This document shows, piece by piece, positions 35,039-43,982 of a stretch of DNA of 64,000 nucleotides; the stretch's first letter is position 1; every line of letters starts with the position of its first letter. Below the pieces are notes generated by a model, which saw only the letters and a list, made by a program, of their open reading frames with translations, ran no database searches and was not told where the DNA came from. Position numbers and translations under genes: made by a program. Source of the DNA: Burkholderia diffusa (lineage in GTDB: Bacteria > Pseudomonadota > Gammaproteobacteria > Burkholderiales > Burkholderiaceae); contig NZ_CP013363.1 of the NCBI RefSeq assembly GCF_001718315.1, positions 2,480,001 through 2,544,000 of the forward strand, written 5' to 3'.

Positions 35039-35803
35039 ATGACTGCATCCACCTCAGCGCCGCACGTGCGCGCCATCGTCACCGGACACACGCGCGGCCT
35101 CGGCGCGTCGCTCGCCGAACAACTGCTGCTGGAAGGCGTCGCCGTGCTCGGCATGTCGCGCGGCCGTCATCCGTCGCTCGCCGCGCAGGCCGGCGATCGC
35201 TTTGCCGAAATCGAACTCGACCTGTCGGACACATCGGCCATCGCGGCCTGGGTGGCAGGCGGCACGCTCCGCCGCTTCGTCGACGGCGCATCGATCGTGC
35301 TGCTCTTCAACAACGCGGGCATCGTCGATCCGATCGGCCCGCTCGACGCGCAGGACCCTACGCTCATCGCGCGCGCGGTCGGCCTGAACGTCGCGGCGCC
35401 GCTGATGCTGTCGGCCGCGCTCGTGCAGGCGGCATCGTCCCCGACCGAATGCCGGATCCTGCACGTGTCGAGCGGCGCCGCGCGCAACGCATACGGCGGC
35501 TGGAGCGTCTACTGCGCGACCAAGGCAGCGCTCGATCATCACGCGCGCGCCGTCGCCCTCGACGCGAACCGCGCAGTGCGAATCTGCAGCGTCGCGCCGG
35601 GTGTCGTCGATACGGGCATGCAGGCGACCATTCGCGCGACCAGCGAAGCCAACTTCCCGATGCGCGAGAAATTCGAGCAGTTGAAGGCGAGCGGCGCGCT
35701 GTCGACACCCGACGCGGCCGCGCGGCAATTGATCGGCTATGCGCTGAGCGACGCATTTGGTTCGGCGCCGACGGCCGACGTTCGCGAACTGTCCGCGACC
35801 TGA
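35039..35803 (+). CDS. SDR-family oxidoreductase
   Basis: A 254-residue classical short-chain dehydrogenase. The cofactor motif is TGHTRGLGASLAEQ, the structural motif NNAG is in LLFNNAGIVDPIG, the catalytic Ser is in ILHVSSGAAR, and the YxxxK pair is in YCATKAALDHHA. VAPGVVDTGMQ follows, as in benzil reductase-like members, which prefer NADPH. Substrate is unknown. It lies 44 bases upstream of the HutC-type repressor, in the same direction, and may share its transcript. Confidence 0.88.
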   Translation: MTASTSAPHVRAIVTGHTRGLGASLAEQLLLEGVAVLGMSRGRHPSLAAQAGDRFAEIELDLSDTSAIAAWVAGGTLRRFVDGASIVLLFNNAGIVDPIGPLDAQDPTLIARAVGLNVAAPLMLSAALVQAASSPTECRILHVSSGAARNAYGGWSVYCATKAALDHHARAVALDANRAVRICSVAPGVVDTGMQATIRATSEANFPMREKFEQLKASGALSTPDAAARQLIGYALSDAFGSAPTADVRELSAT

Positions 35804-35847
35804 TCCGGGATAGAATTTCGCGGTTGCCTTTCCCCGAGGATCCACCG

Positions 35848-36585
35848 ATGGTCACGAAGACCACCGCACCGTTCCAGCAGATCAAGACGCTCGTTCGCCA
35901 GAATGTCGACGCGGGCGACTGGCGCCCCGGGGACCGCATTCCGTCCGAACTCGATCTCGCCGCGCAATTCGGCGTCGCGCGCATGACGGTCAACCGCGCG
36001 CTGCGTGAACTGACCGAGGAAGGCGTTCTGAAGCGCATCGCGGGCGTCGGCACCTTCGTCGCCGAGGCGAAACCGCAGTCGAACCTGCTGATGATCGCGC
36101 ACATCCGCGACGAGATCCGCGCGCGCGGCCACGAGTATCGCTGCCGCGTGCTGAGCCAGTCGCGCGAGCCCGCGTCGTTCGACGTCGCGGCCGCGTTCGG
36201 GTTGACGGTCAATACGCCGGTCTTTCACGTGGTATGCGTGCACGAGGAAAACGGCCGCCCGATCCAGCTCGAGGATCGCTACGTGAATCCGGCCGCGGCA
36301 CCGGAATTCATCGACCAGGATTTCGAGGTCGAGCCGCCGTCCGAATACCTGTTCAACAACGTGTCGCACTACGAACTGGAAATCGAGCACGTGGTCGACG
36401 CGTCGCTGCCGACCGGCGAACAGGCGCGCCTGCTCGACATGCGCGCCGACGAGCCGTGCCTCACGCTCACGCGCCGCACCTGGACGAACGGGCTGCCGGT
36501 CACCTTCGTGCACTTCCTGCATCCGGGCAACCGCTATCGGCTCGGCTCGCGCTTCAAGCCCGGCGCCGGGCGGCACCAGACCTGA
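35848..36585 (+). CDS. hutC: HutC-family GntR/UTRA repressor
   Basis: A 245-residue regulator. A GntR winged helix is at about 8-72 (VDAGDWRPGDRIPSELDLAAQFGVARMTVNRALRELTEEGVL, in part). The UTRA effector domain follows, with PIQLEDRYVNPAAAPEFIDQDF and TLTRRTWTNGLPV, both characteristic of histidine-utilization repressors that bind urocanate. No hut catabolic genes are in the window, so it could be an orphan or a paralog for another amino-acid-related pathway, for example the adjacent dioxygenase and binding-protein genes. The short start at 35848 is chosen over a huge upstream in-frame extension. Confidence 0.8.
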   Translation: MVTKTTAPFQQIKTLVRQNVDAGDWRPGDRIPSELDLAAQFGVARMTVNRALRELTEEGVLKRIAGVGTFVAEAKPQSNLLMIAHIRDEIRARGHEYRCRVLSQSREPASFDVAAAFGLTVNTPVFHVVCVHEENGRPIQLEDRYVNPAAAPEFIDQDFEVEPPSEYLFNNVSHYELEIEHVVDASLPTGEQARLLDMRADEPCLTLTRRTWTNGLPVTFVHFLHPGNRYRLGSRFKPGAGRHQT

Positions 36586-36607
36586 ACCCGCCCCGACGCG
36601 CGAAAGC

Positions 36608-36658
36608 GATCACGCGCGGCGGCCGCTTCATCGCGCAACGGCCATCGCGCGCGTGATC
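36608..36658. terminator. Inverted repeat between convergent hutC and dioxygenase genes
   Basis: An 11-bp arm GATCACGCGCG (36608-36618) pairs with CGCGCGTGATC (36648-36658) across a 29-base GC-rich loop. There is no T-run. It is a possible bidirectional transcription end or operator. Confidence 0.35.
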
Positions 36659-36685
36659 TAGCATGGCGTCGTCAATCCGCGTCGC

Positions 36686-37534
36686 TCAGATCGCCCCGAC
36701 CTGCCCCGCGCCGCGCGACCACACGACCGGAAACAGCGGATGCTCGAGCGGTGCGCCGTCCGGCAGTTCGTCGGCGAGCCCGGGGAAATCGGGCGACGTC
36801 TTCCAGCGGCGCGGTGCGTGACGGATATCGTCGCCGACGAAGCGGATCGAGAACGCGCGCCGGCGGTTCTGCGTGCCGCCCGACGCGTGCAGCGTCAGCA
36901 TCCGGAAGCACACCATGTCGCCCGGCTCGAGCGCCCAGCGGCGGATCGGGAACGCCGAACGGTCGGCTTCGATGTCGGGCAGGTCGGCGAGGCTGCCTTC
37001 GGGGAACCACTTCGCTTCCTTGTCCATGAACGTGCGCGGCATCAGCCACGGCCCCCGGTGCGAACCCGCGACGAATTCCAGCGTCGATTCGAGCGGCACC
37101 GGATCGACCGGAATCCACATGCTGACGTTGTCGTCGCCTTCGATGTTGTAGTACGGCTGATCCTGATGCCACGGCGTGCGCTGCCGCGTGCCTGGCTCCT
37201 TCACGAGCAGGTGATCGTGATGCAGCCGCACCGTCTGCGTGCCCATCAGCGCGGCGGCCACCGACGGCGCGGGCGAACGCGCGATGAAGTCGCGGTACGC
37301 GTCGTTGTGCTGCCAGTTGCAGAAGTCCTCGAAGAACCAGCCCGGGTCGTCTGGCCGGCTCGCGACCTTCGCGCGCTCGCTGGGCCGCGCGAGGTTCGCG
37401 TCGATGCCGGCACGCAGCGCGGCCACTTCGTCGGGCGAGAAGATGCCTTTGATGCATACCGCGCCTTCTTCGCGGAACGCGGCGATCAGTTCGGGCGTCA
37501 CGGCTGTCGCGACGCGGTCCTGGATACTCGTCAT
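36686..37534 (-). CDS. Phytanoyl-CoA dioxygenase (PhyH) family protein
   Basis: A 282-residue Fe(II)/2-oxoglutarate-dependent oxygenase. The iron ligands are His and Asp in TPWHQDQPYYNIEGDD and a distal His in MLTLHASGGTQNRRRAFSIRF, whose Arg residues bind 2-oxoglutarate. DNVSMWIPVDPVPLESTLEFV is typical of PhyH proteins. Substrate is unknown; family members hydroxylate lipids, amino-acid derivatives or natural products. I use the ATG at 37534; an earlier GTG at 37561 follows the upstream stop by only a few bases. It is co-directional with the amino-acid binding protein, 31 bases away. Confidence 0.85.
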   Translation of the reverse strand: MTSIQDRVATAVTPELIAAFREEGAVCIKGIFSPDEVAALRAGIDANLARPSERAKVASRPDDPGWFFEDFCNWQHNDAYRDFIARSPAPSVAAALMGTQTVRLHHDHLLVKEPGTRQRTPWHQDQPYYNIEGDDNVSMWIPVDPVPLESTLEFVAGSHRGPWLMPRTFMDKEAKWFPEGSLADLPDIEADRSAFPIRRWALEPGDMVCFRMLTLHASGGTQNRRRAFSIRFVGDDIRHAPRRWKTSPDFPGLADELPDGAPLEHPLFPVVWSRGAGQVGAI

Positions 37535-37565
37535 GGCTTGCCTGTCGATTGAATGAGTCACTGGG

Positions 37566-38369
37566 TCACGGTGCGGCGCTCAGTTGCTGCTTCGCGCCGT
37601 AGATGTCGAAGTCGAAGTATTTCGCGGCGATCTTCTGGTACGTGCCGTTCGCGCGGATCGCGGCGATCGCGTCGTTGAGCCGCTTTTTCATCTCGGCGTC
37701 GCCCTTGCGCACGCCCATCGCGACGCCGTAGCCGGTGATGCGCACATCGGTCACGTCCGGGCCCGCGAATGCGTAGCCCTTGCCGCGCGGGGTCTTCAGG
37801 AACGAATAGCCGGCCTGCGTCTTGTCCTGAAAGGTCGCATCGAGACGGCCGTTCACCAGATCCTGATACACCTGGTCCTGGTTCTGGTACGACACGATCG
37901 TCACGCCCTTGGTCGCCCATTCGGCCTTCGCGTACGCCTCCTGCGTCGTGCCCTGGTCGATCCCGACACGCTTGCCTGCGAGCGACGCGGCGGTCGGCAG
38001 CAGCTTCGAGCCGGCCGGCGCGACGAGCGCACCGGGCGACGCGTACAGCTTGTTCGAGAAGTCGATTTGCTTGAGCCGCTCGTCGGTGGCCGTCATCGCG
38101 GACATGATCACGTCGAACTTGCGCGCGCGCAGCGCCGGAATCATCCCGTCGAAGCCCTGCTCGACCCATACGCATTTCGCACGCAACTGCTCGCAGATCG
38201 CGTTGCGCAGGTCGATGTCGAAGCCGGCGAGCGAGCCGTCGGGCTGCTTCGCCTCGAACGGCGGATAGGTGGGATCGATGCCCCAGCGGATCGTCGCCGT
38301 GTCCTGCGCGAACGAGACGAGCGGCGCGAACGCCATCATGGAAGCGACGAGCTTTGCGGTGCGATTCAT
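37566..38369 (-). CDS. Periplasmic amino-acid-binding protein (ABC family 3)
   Basis: A 267-residue receptor of the lysine/arginine/ornithine-histidine type. The signal peptide ends SFAQ. The mature start TIRWGIDPTYPPFEAKQPDG, then GFDIDLRNAICEQLRAKCVWVE and the FDVIMSAMTATDERLKQIDFS segment, match HisJ/ArgT proteins. The paired Cys residues (CEQLRAKC) are conserved in this group. No permease or ATPase follows; instead the next gene is the PhyH-like oxygenase, so the ligand may be the oxygenase substrate or a related amino acid. Divergent from the LysR gene at 38995. Confidence 0.88.
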   Translation of the reverse strand: MNRTAKLVASMMAFAPLVSFAQDTATIRWGIDPTYPPFEAKQPDGSLAGFDIDLRNAICEQLRAKCVWVEQGFDGMIPALRARKFDVIMSAMTATDERLKQIDFSNKLYASPGALVAPAGSKLLPTAASLAGKRVGIDQGTTQEAYAKAEWATKGVTIVSYQNQDQVYQDLVNGRLDATFQDKTQAGYSFLKTPRGKGYAFAGPDVTDVRITGYGVAMGVRKGDAEMKKRLNDAIAAIRANGTYQKIAAKYFDFDIYGAKQQLSAAP

Positions 38370-38994
38370 GACCTGTCCTTTGTGATCTCGACGTGGCGGG
38401 CAAGCGCCGGACGTCCGTTGGGGAGCGTTGCGCCGGCATGCCCGGCGCGGTGCGCGAACGACTGGGACTTCGATGAAACTGCGATGCAGTCTAGACCGCT
38501 CAATTTTCGAGCGCAAGCCGAAGGACCGAACGTGGAGCGGACAGGCTGGAATGACGCAGAGAGATCGCGCAGGAAGAGCGATGTAACGCGATGGATATAA
38601 AAAATTGCCGAAAATTTTCGGGCGTTCACGCGTTTACCCGATAATGCGCGTGGTCGGAGGAAAGTGGATTTTCACGGTTGTCCATCAGCCGGCGCGATCA
38701 CGAATCGGCGGCAAATCCGGTCGACACCCTTCGGTGGTTATCTCGCCATGGACTCCGACCTATACCGCTTTGATGCTACGGTCGCACCGGTTCATTGGAC
38801 CCGGCGTTCACGCCCGCATCGATCGGCACGCGCCGCCTCGACATGATTGCCGCGCACTGCGAATCAGCCGCGCCGCGCAGCGGCTTCCCGCGCGTCACGT
38901 TCGGCGAAACCGCGATTGCCCACGGACGCGCGCCATGTTAAAAGTCGTCGCACATATTCGAAAATGAAATGCTCGAAGCCGGAAAAGTGCGGAA
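38370..38994. other. 625-base divergent promoter region, binding protein / LysR
   Basis: Lower G+C in 38585-38660 (TATAAAAAATTGCCGAAAAT) suggests promoter elements. LysR-type operators would be expected near 38930-38990. No gene was recognised. Confidence 0.4.
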
Positions 38995-39861
38995 ATGAAT
39001 AGACCTTTGTTCGACCTCGACCTGTTGCGCGCGCTCGTGATGGTCGCTGACTGCGGCAGCTTCACGACCGCGTCCGCGCGCCTGCATTCGACACAGTCGA
39101 CGGTCAGCCAGAAGGTGCGTCGGCTGGAGGAGATCGCCGGGCATCGCCTGCTCGACCGCGGCACGCGCGACGTGCGGCCGACCGACGCCGGCGTGACGGT
39201 GCTCAGCTACGCGCGCCGCATGATCGCGCTGAACGACGAGATGCTGGAAGCGCTGTCGGGCACGACCGTCGCGCTGACGATCCGGCTCGGCGTGCCCGAT
39301 GATTTCGCGGCGGGCCGCACGACCCACGCGCTTGCCGCCTTCAAGCGCGATCATCCGCAGGTGAAGCTCGAGGTGATGTGCGGGCTGAGCCGCGACATCT
39401 GCGCGGCCTACGATCGCGGCGAGCTCGATCTGGTGCTGATCAAGCAGCGGCGCGACAGCCGCGAGGCGGTGGTGCGCTGGCCGGAGAAGCTGCGCTGGAT
39501 CGACAGCGCGCAACATCCGACGGTCGAGCTGGACCCCGTGCCGCTCGTCGTGTTTCCGCCGCGCGGGCTCTATCGCGACGACATGATCAAGGCGATCGAG
39601 GAACGCGGCCGCCGCTGGCGGATCAGCTTCACGACATCGAGCCTGAGCGGCATCCAGGCGGCCGTCGCGGACGGGCTCGGCATCAGCGTGCTGCCCGCGC
39701 GCGCGGTGACCGACGACCACGTGGTGCTGACCGAGGAACATGGCGGCTTCGCGCCGATCGAGAACATGGACATCGCGATCCTGCATCGGCCGACGGCGGA
39801 TCCGATGGTCGGCGAATTGACGAAGGTGCTCGCGGCATTGCTGGAGCACGAGGAGGAATGA
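38995..39861 (+). CDS. LysR-type transcriptional regulator
   Basis: A 288-residue regulator. The N-terminal winged helix (3-62) is typical: LDLLRALVMVADCGSFTTAS, STQSTVSQKVRRLEEIAGH. The effector domain spans about 90-285. It lies divergent from the binding-protein and PhyH genes, which it probably controls, as LysR proteins usually act on the adjacent divergent operon. The inducer is unknown. Confidence 0.9.
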   Translation: MNRPLFDLDLLRALVMVADCGSFTTASARLHSTQSTVSQKVRRLEEIAGHRLLDRGTRDVRPTDAGVTVLSYARRMIALNDEMLEALSGTTVALTIRLGVPDDFAAGRTTHALAAFKRDHPQVKLEVMCGLSRDICAAYDRGELDLVLIKQRRDSREAVVRWPEKLRWIDSAQHPTVELDPVPLVVFPPRGLYRDDMIKAIEERGRRWRISFTTSSLSGIQAAVADGLGISVLPARAVTDDHVVLTEEHGGFAPIENMDIAILHRPTADPMVGELTKVLAALLEHEEE

Positions 39862-39921
39862 GCGCGGCGATGCGGGCCGGCATCAATGGAGCTCCCGCGT
39901 AACCGGGGGAATGCACGCGCG

Positions 39922-40410
39922 TCAGAACATCGTGTTCCCGTTTGCCGCCTGCTCCGGCACCGGCTGGTTCACGTCCCAGTGCTCGACGATCTTACCGTGC
40001 TCCAGCCGGAAGATGTCCACGATCGCGCTGCCGCGCGTGCCGGGTTCGCGCACCGCGTGCACGTGCAGGATCACGTAGTCGCCGTCGACGAACGACCGCT
40101 TGATCTCGCTGTGCGACTGCGGATACTTGTCGCGCAGGAACGCGACGAACTTGCGGAAGCCGTCGCGGCCGTCGGACGCGTTCGGGTTGTGCTGTACGTA
40201 TTGGTCGCCGACGTACACGAGCGCGGCATCCGCATCCTTCTCGTTCAGGCCTTTCTCGTAGAACGCGAGCACCGTGCGGCGATTCGCCTCGCGCTGCGCG
40301 TCGTCGGGGCCGGCCGCCATCGCATGCACGGCGGTCGCCGCGAACGCCGCCGCTGCCGTCCATCGCGCCCATCGCGCGGCGCGTGCCGCCCTCGTGCATA
40401 TGCGTCGCAT
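39922..40410 (-). CDS. Exported SnoaL/NTF2-like protein
   Basis: A 162-residue protein. A basic leader with a hydrophobic stretch (WTAAAAFAATAVHAMAA) acts as signal peptide. The rest is the SnoaL-like fold of predicted ester cyclases: REANRRTVLAFYEKGLNEKDADAAL, YVQHNPNASDGRDGFRKFV and DIFRLEHGKIVEHWDVNQPVP. This latter group, with the HNP and EHWDV motifs, is widespread in proteobacteria and of unknown role. GGAGA precedes the ATG at 40410. It sits convergent with the LysR gene and 66 bases from the amidohydrolase stop. Confidence 0.82.
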   Translation of the reverse strand: MRRICTRAARAARWARWTAAAAFAATAVHAMAAGPDDAQREANRRTVLAFYEKGLNEKDADAALVYVGDQYVQHNPNASDGRDGFRKFVAFLRDKYPQSHSEIKRSFVDGDYVILHVHAVREPGTRGSAIVDIFRLEHGKIVEHWDVNQPVPEQAANGNTMF

Positions 40411-40475
40411 CGTCGTCTCCCCGGAGATCAGGCTGAAGAATGCCCCGATCATACCGGCACGATGCGGCACTCGGC

Positions 40476-41660
40476 TCAGACCAGCGCGCCGTTGCGCGCG
40501 ACGATTTTCCCCGACGATACGACGAGACACCGCGTCGGCCGCGCGACGACCGCCTCGGCGAACGTCAGCGCATCGACAAGCACGACGTCAGCACGCTTGC
40601 CCGGCTCCAGACCGTAGTCCGCAAAGCCGCAACCGCGTGCCGCGCCGTGCGTCACGCATTCGAGCGCGACTTCGAGCGCGTCGTCGCGGCGGAAATCGTT
40701 GCGCATGCCGATCAGCATCGCGCGTTCGAGCATGTCGGGCGAACCGTAGGGCGTCCACGTATCGCGCACGCCGTCGTTGCCGCCGACGACGGTCACCCCG
40801 GCCGCGCGGCACGCGGCGACTGGCGGCACCGGCACCGCGGCCGGCGCGGTCGTGACGATCGCGACGCCGAGTTCGGCCATCCGCGCGAGCAGCGCGTCGC
40901 GCTCGCGTTCGGCGATGTCGCCAAGGCAAAAGCCGTGGCTGATCGTGACCTTGCCGTGCATGCCGAGCGCGGCGGTGCGCTGCAGGATCAGGTCGAGCGA
41001 GTACGCGCCCATCGACCCGCGCTCGTGCAGATGCAGGTCGAGCCCGCGGCCGTGACGCTCGGCGATCCCGAACAGCACGTCCACAGCCTCGACCGGATCT
41101 CCTTCGATCGCGGACGGGTCGAGCCCGCCGAGCAGGTCGGCGCCCGCGTCCAGCGCGTCGGACAGCAACTCGGCGGTGCCGGGCCGCTTCAGCACGCCCG
41201 ACTGCGGAAACGCGACGATCTGGATCTCCACCTGGCCGCGCAGCGTCTCGCGCGTCGCGAGCACACCGTGCAGATGCCGCAGCCCGGCCTCGGTGTCGAC
41301 GTCCACGTGCGTGCGGATGCGCGTCGTGCCGGCCGCGAGGAACGCGCGCGACAGCGCGAGCGACGCGGCGCCCGCATCATGGCCGCTCGTCGCACGGTAG
41401 TTGCGCTCGTTCTCGATGCGGTCGACGAGGCGCGGCCCCACCGCGTTGCGATACCACGGCATCCCCCAGTGCGTCTTGTCGAGGTGCGTGTGGCCTTCGA
41501 CGAGGCCGGGCAGCGCGAGCGCGCGCGCGCCGTCCTCGATCGCGCAGCCGGCGGGCGCGTCGAGCGACGGGCCGACGCGCGCGATGCGCTCGCCTTCGAT
41601 CAGGATGTCGAGCGCTTCGTCGGCGTGCGTGCGGACGTTGCGGATCAGCAAGTTCGTCAT
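40476..41660 (-). CDS. Amidohydrolase (cytosine deaminase-like), copy 2 of tandem pair
   Basis: A 394-residue TIM-barrel metal hydrolase. Metal ligands: HxH in LVEGHTHLDKTH, His in LDLHLHERG, His in KVTISHGFCLG, and Asp in VVGGNDGVRD. RTHVDVDTEAGLRHLHGV is a segment shared with cytosine deaminase and N-isopropylammelide hydrolase relatives, so deamination of a ring or hydrolysis of a cyclic amide is likely. It is co-directional with and 71 bases downstream of a close paralog (41732-42928). Substrate is not assigned. One may process the other's product. Confidence 0.85.
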   Translation of the reverse strand: MTNLLIRNVRTHADEALDILIEGERIARVGPSLDAPAGCAIEDGARALALPGLVEGHTHLDKTHWGMPWYRNAVGPRLVDRIENERNYRATSGHDAGAASLALSRAFLAAGTTRIRTHVDVDTEAGLRHLHGVLATRETLRGQVEIQIVAFPQSGVLKRPGTAELLSDALDAGADLLGGLDPSAIEGDPVEAVDVLFGIAERHGRGLDLHLHERGSMGAYSLDLILQRTAALGMHGKVTISHGFCLGDIAERERDALLARMAELGVAIVTTAPAAVPVPPVAACRAAGVTVVGGNDGVRDTWTPYGSPDMLERAMLIGMRNDFRRDDALEVALECVTHGAARGCGFADYGLEPGKRADVVLVDALTFAEAVVARPTRCLVVSSGKIVARNGALV

Positions 41661-41731
41661 GTCGGTTCAGGTGTGGTCGGTCAGCGCAGGAGCGTCACGA
41701 TGCATGCAACGCGACGGAGGTCATGTCGTTA

Positions 41732-42928
41732 TCACGCGAAACGCAGTGCCGGCGCGAACGCCACACCGGTATCGCTTTCGCCGCGACGGAACACCCAGCG
41801 TTCGGCCGGCACGCCGGCGACGGCGGCGGCCGCATTCGGCGCGCGCACCGCGACGAAGCTCGCGTCGCAGCCGACCGCGATGCCGTAGTCGGCCTTGCCG
41901 AGCGCGCGCGCGCCGGCATGCGTCGCCATGTCGAGCGCGATGCCGAGCGCTTCGTCGGTGTAGAAACCGGAGCGGTAGCCGACCATCATCGCGCGTTGCA
42001 GCATGTCGCCGTTGCCGTACGGCCACCACGCATCGCGAATGTTGTCGTTGCCGGCGAACACGTGCACGCCCGCATCGCGCAGCTGCCGCACCGGCGGGAA
42101 TGCGCAGTCGCCCGGCGCGTTGGTCAGGATCGACACGCCGGCGTCCGCGAGTGCGGCGGCCGCACGCTCGACTTCGCCATGATCGACCTGGCCGAGTGCA
42201 TACGCGTGGCTGACGTTCACGCGGCCGCCGAGGCCCGCCGCGCGCGTGCGCGCCGCGATCCGCAGCAGTTGCGCGATGCCGGTCTCGCCCGGTTCGTGCA
42301 GATGGATGTCGATCTTCGCGCCGCGCTTCTCGGCGATGCCGAAGATGATGTCGAGCTGGCCGTCCGCGTCGCCGTCGAGCGTCGTCGGGTCGATCCCGCC
42401 GACCACGTCCGCGCCTTCGCGCACGGCCGCATCGAGGATCGCGGCGGTGCCGGGACACGTCACCACGCCGCTCTGCGGGAACGCGACCAGTTCGATGTCG
42501 ACGATCCCGCGCCATTGCTCGCGCGCGGCCATCACGGCCTGCAGGTTCGACAGGCCGGTCGTCGCGTCGACGTCGACATGGCTGCGCATCGCGATCGTGC
42601 CGAATGCGGCAGCCTGCGCGATCAGCGCATTCGCGCGCTCGACGATCGGCGGCGCGGCCGCGAGCTGGCGCTTCTCGACCGCGAGCCGCTCGCGCAGCGA
42701 ACCAGCCGGTTCGTGCGGCACCCAGCGCTCGCCGACGAAGCTCTTGTCGAGATGGATGTGGCCGTCGACGAAGCCGGGCAGCACGACGCGCCCGCCGAGG
42801 TCGATCGTTTCCGCGCCGGGCGCGGCAGTGCAATCGGCGCCGATCGCGACGAAGCGGCCGCCATGGACGGCGAGGTTGACGGGGCGGCCGCCGGCATCGA
42901 CGGCGTTGGTGAAGAAGCGATCGGTCAT
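41732..42928 (-). CDS. Amidohydrolase (cytosine deaminase-like), copy 1 of tandem pair
   Basis: A 398-residue paralog of the preceding gene with the same motifs: FVDGHIHLDKSF, IDIHLHEPG, VNVSHAYALG and VFAGNDNIRDAWWP. The segment MRSHVDVDATTGLSNLQAV mirrors that of the neighbour. The two share the order of every catalytic block but differ throughout, so the duplication is old. The ATG at 42928 is used; the frame stays open to 43057 without a better start. It is the first gene of the pair, and no transporter is adjacent. Confidence 0.85.
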   Translation of the reverse strand: MTDRFFTNAVDAGGRPVNLAVHGGRFVAIGADCTAAPGAETIDLGGRVVLPGFVDGHIHLDKSFVGERWVPHEPAGSLRERLAVEKRQLAAAPPIVERANALIAQAAAFGTIAMRSHVDVDATTGLSNLQAVMAAREQWRGIVDIELVAFPQSGVVTCPGTAAILDAAVREGADVVGGIDPTTLDGDADGQLDIIFGIAEKRGAKIDIHLHEPGETGIAQLLRIAARTRAAGLGGRVNVSHAYALGQVDHGEVERAAAALADAGVSILTNAPGDCAFPPVRQLRDAGVHVFAGNDNIRDAWWPYGNGDMLQRAMMVGYRSGFYTDEALGIALDMATHAGARALGKADYGIAVGCDASFVAVRAPNAAAAVAGVPAERWVFRRGESDTGVAFAPALRFA

Positions 42929-43361
42929 GACTCGGGATGTGAGTGGGGCGGTCGCTGTGCGACGCCGGCGCGAACAGGGGGAAGAGCCACGGCCGGCACG
43001 GCGCGACCGACGGCTGGGAATGCGGCCACGATATCGGACCGTGCGGCCAGTGGCCAATTAATTGTCGCGATGCCGCGCATTCGATTTCGCGATACGCGGG
43101 GCGAGCGGCCTGTCGGGCGTCGGCGGCGGGGTCCAATCACGGCGACGGCGGCATGCTTCGCGCCGATGTCGGGCCGTCGAACAAGCGGCCGGGAAGCGAT
43201 GCGTCGGCCCTCCGCATGTCCTGCGATTTACGCGGCAACAGACTTTACACGTTGTTACCCGGCCGCAACGGACGGGCATTCGGCCATTCCTTATACTCAC
43301 GCCGAGTTCGCCATCCGTCCCGGAATCCACCGGCGAACACGTTGCCGATGCAGGAATCATC
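42929..43361. other. Divergent intergenic region, nothing recognised
   Basis: About 430 bases between a leftward amidohydrolase and a rightward lipoprotein gene. It presumably contains both promoters. Confidence 0.35.
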
Positions 43362-43982
43362 ATGATGCGCATGCCTTCCACGAAGACCATTCTGTTCGCC
43401 TCGCTCGTCGCCGTGGCGGCGCTTCCGCTGACCGCCTGCGTCGCGCCCGGCTACTACGGCGCGCAGCCGGGTTATCCGCAGCAGCAATACGCAACGCCCG
43501 GCTATGCGCAGCCCGCGTACTCACAGCCGGGCTACGTGCAGCAGCAGCCGTACTACGACCAGTACGGCAACTCGTCGCAATACGGGTCGCAGCCGTATGA
43601 CCAGTACGGCAATCAGCAGCAGTACGGCAACGGCTACGGTACGCAGTACGGTACGGTCGCGAGCATCCAGCCGGTCAACGGCTCCGTTGGCCCGTCGGGC
43701 GTCGCCGGCACCGTCGTCGGCGCGCTGATCGGCGGCGTGCTCGGCAATCAGGTCGGCCGCGGTCACGGCCGCGATGCGGCCACCGTGATCGGCGCGCTCG
43801 GCGGTGCGGTGGCAGGCAACCAGATCGGCCAGCAAATGGGCGCCGCGCAAGGCCCGAGCAGCTATCGCATCGACGTGCAGGTCAGCGACGGCTCGATGCG
43901 CTCGTTCGACGTGCAGTCGCCGGGCAACCTGCGGCCGGGCGATCGCGTGCAGATCAACGGCAATCAGCTGTCGCGGTATTGA
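43362..43982 (+). CDS. Glycine-zipper 2TM lipoprotein
   Basis: A 206-residue outer-membrane lipoprotein. The lipobox LTAC is at the end of a signal peptide (FASLVAVAALPLTAC). Residues 30-95 are Tyr/Gln/Pro/Gly-rich, with many QYGNQQQYG-type units, and should be disordered. A glycine-zipper 2TM region follows (GTVVGALIGGVLGNQVGRG and VIGALGGAVAGNQIGQQMG), then a short C-terminal domain (YRIDVQVSDGSMRSFDV). The family is related to the SlyB/YmgG-type envelope proteins. An AGGAATCATC spacer precedes the ATG. Confidence 0.85.
   Translation: MMRMPSTKTILFASLVAVAALPLTACVAPGYYGAQPGYPQQQYATPGYAQPAYSQPGYVQQQPYYDQYGNSSQYGSQPYDQYGNQQQYGNGYGTQYGTVASIQPVNGSVGPSGVAGTVVGALIGGVLGNQVGRGHGRDAATVIGALGGAVAGNQIGQQMGAAQGPSSYRIDVQVSDGSMRSFDVQSPGNLRPGDRVQINGNQLSRY

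Noticed and set aside
34741..35847. A long N-terminal extension of the HutC-type repressor
   Set aside because: The in-frame stretch overlaps the SDR gene and is Arg/Ala low-complexity; the HTH begins right after the ATG at 35848.
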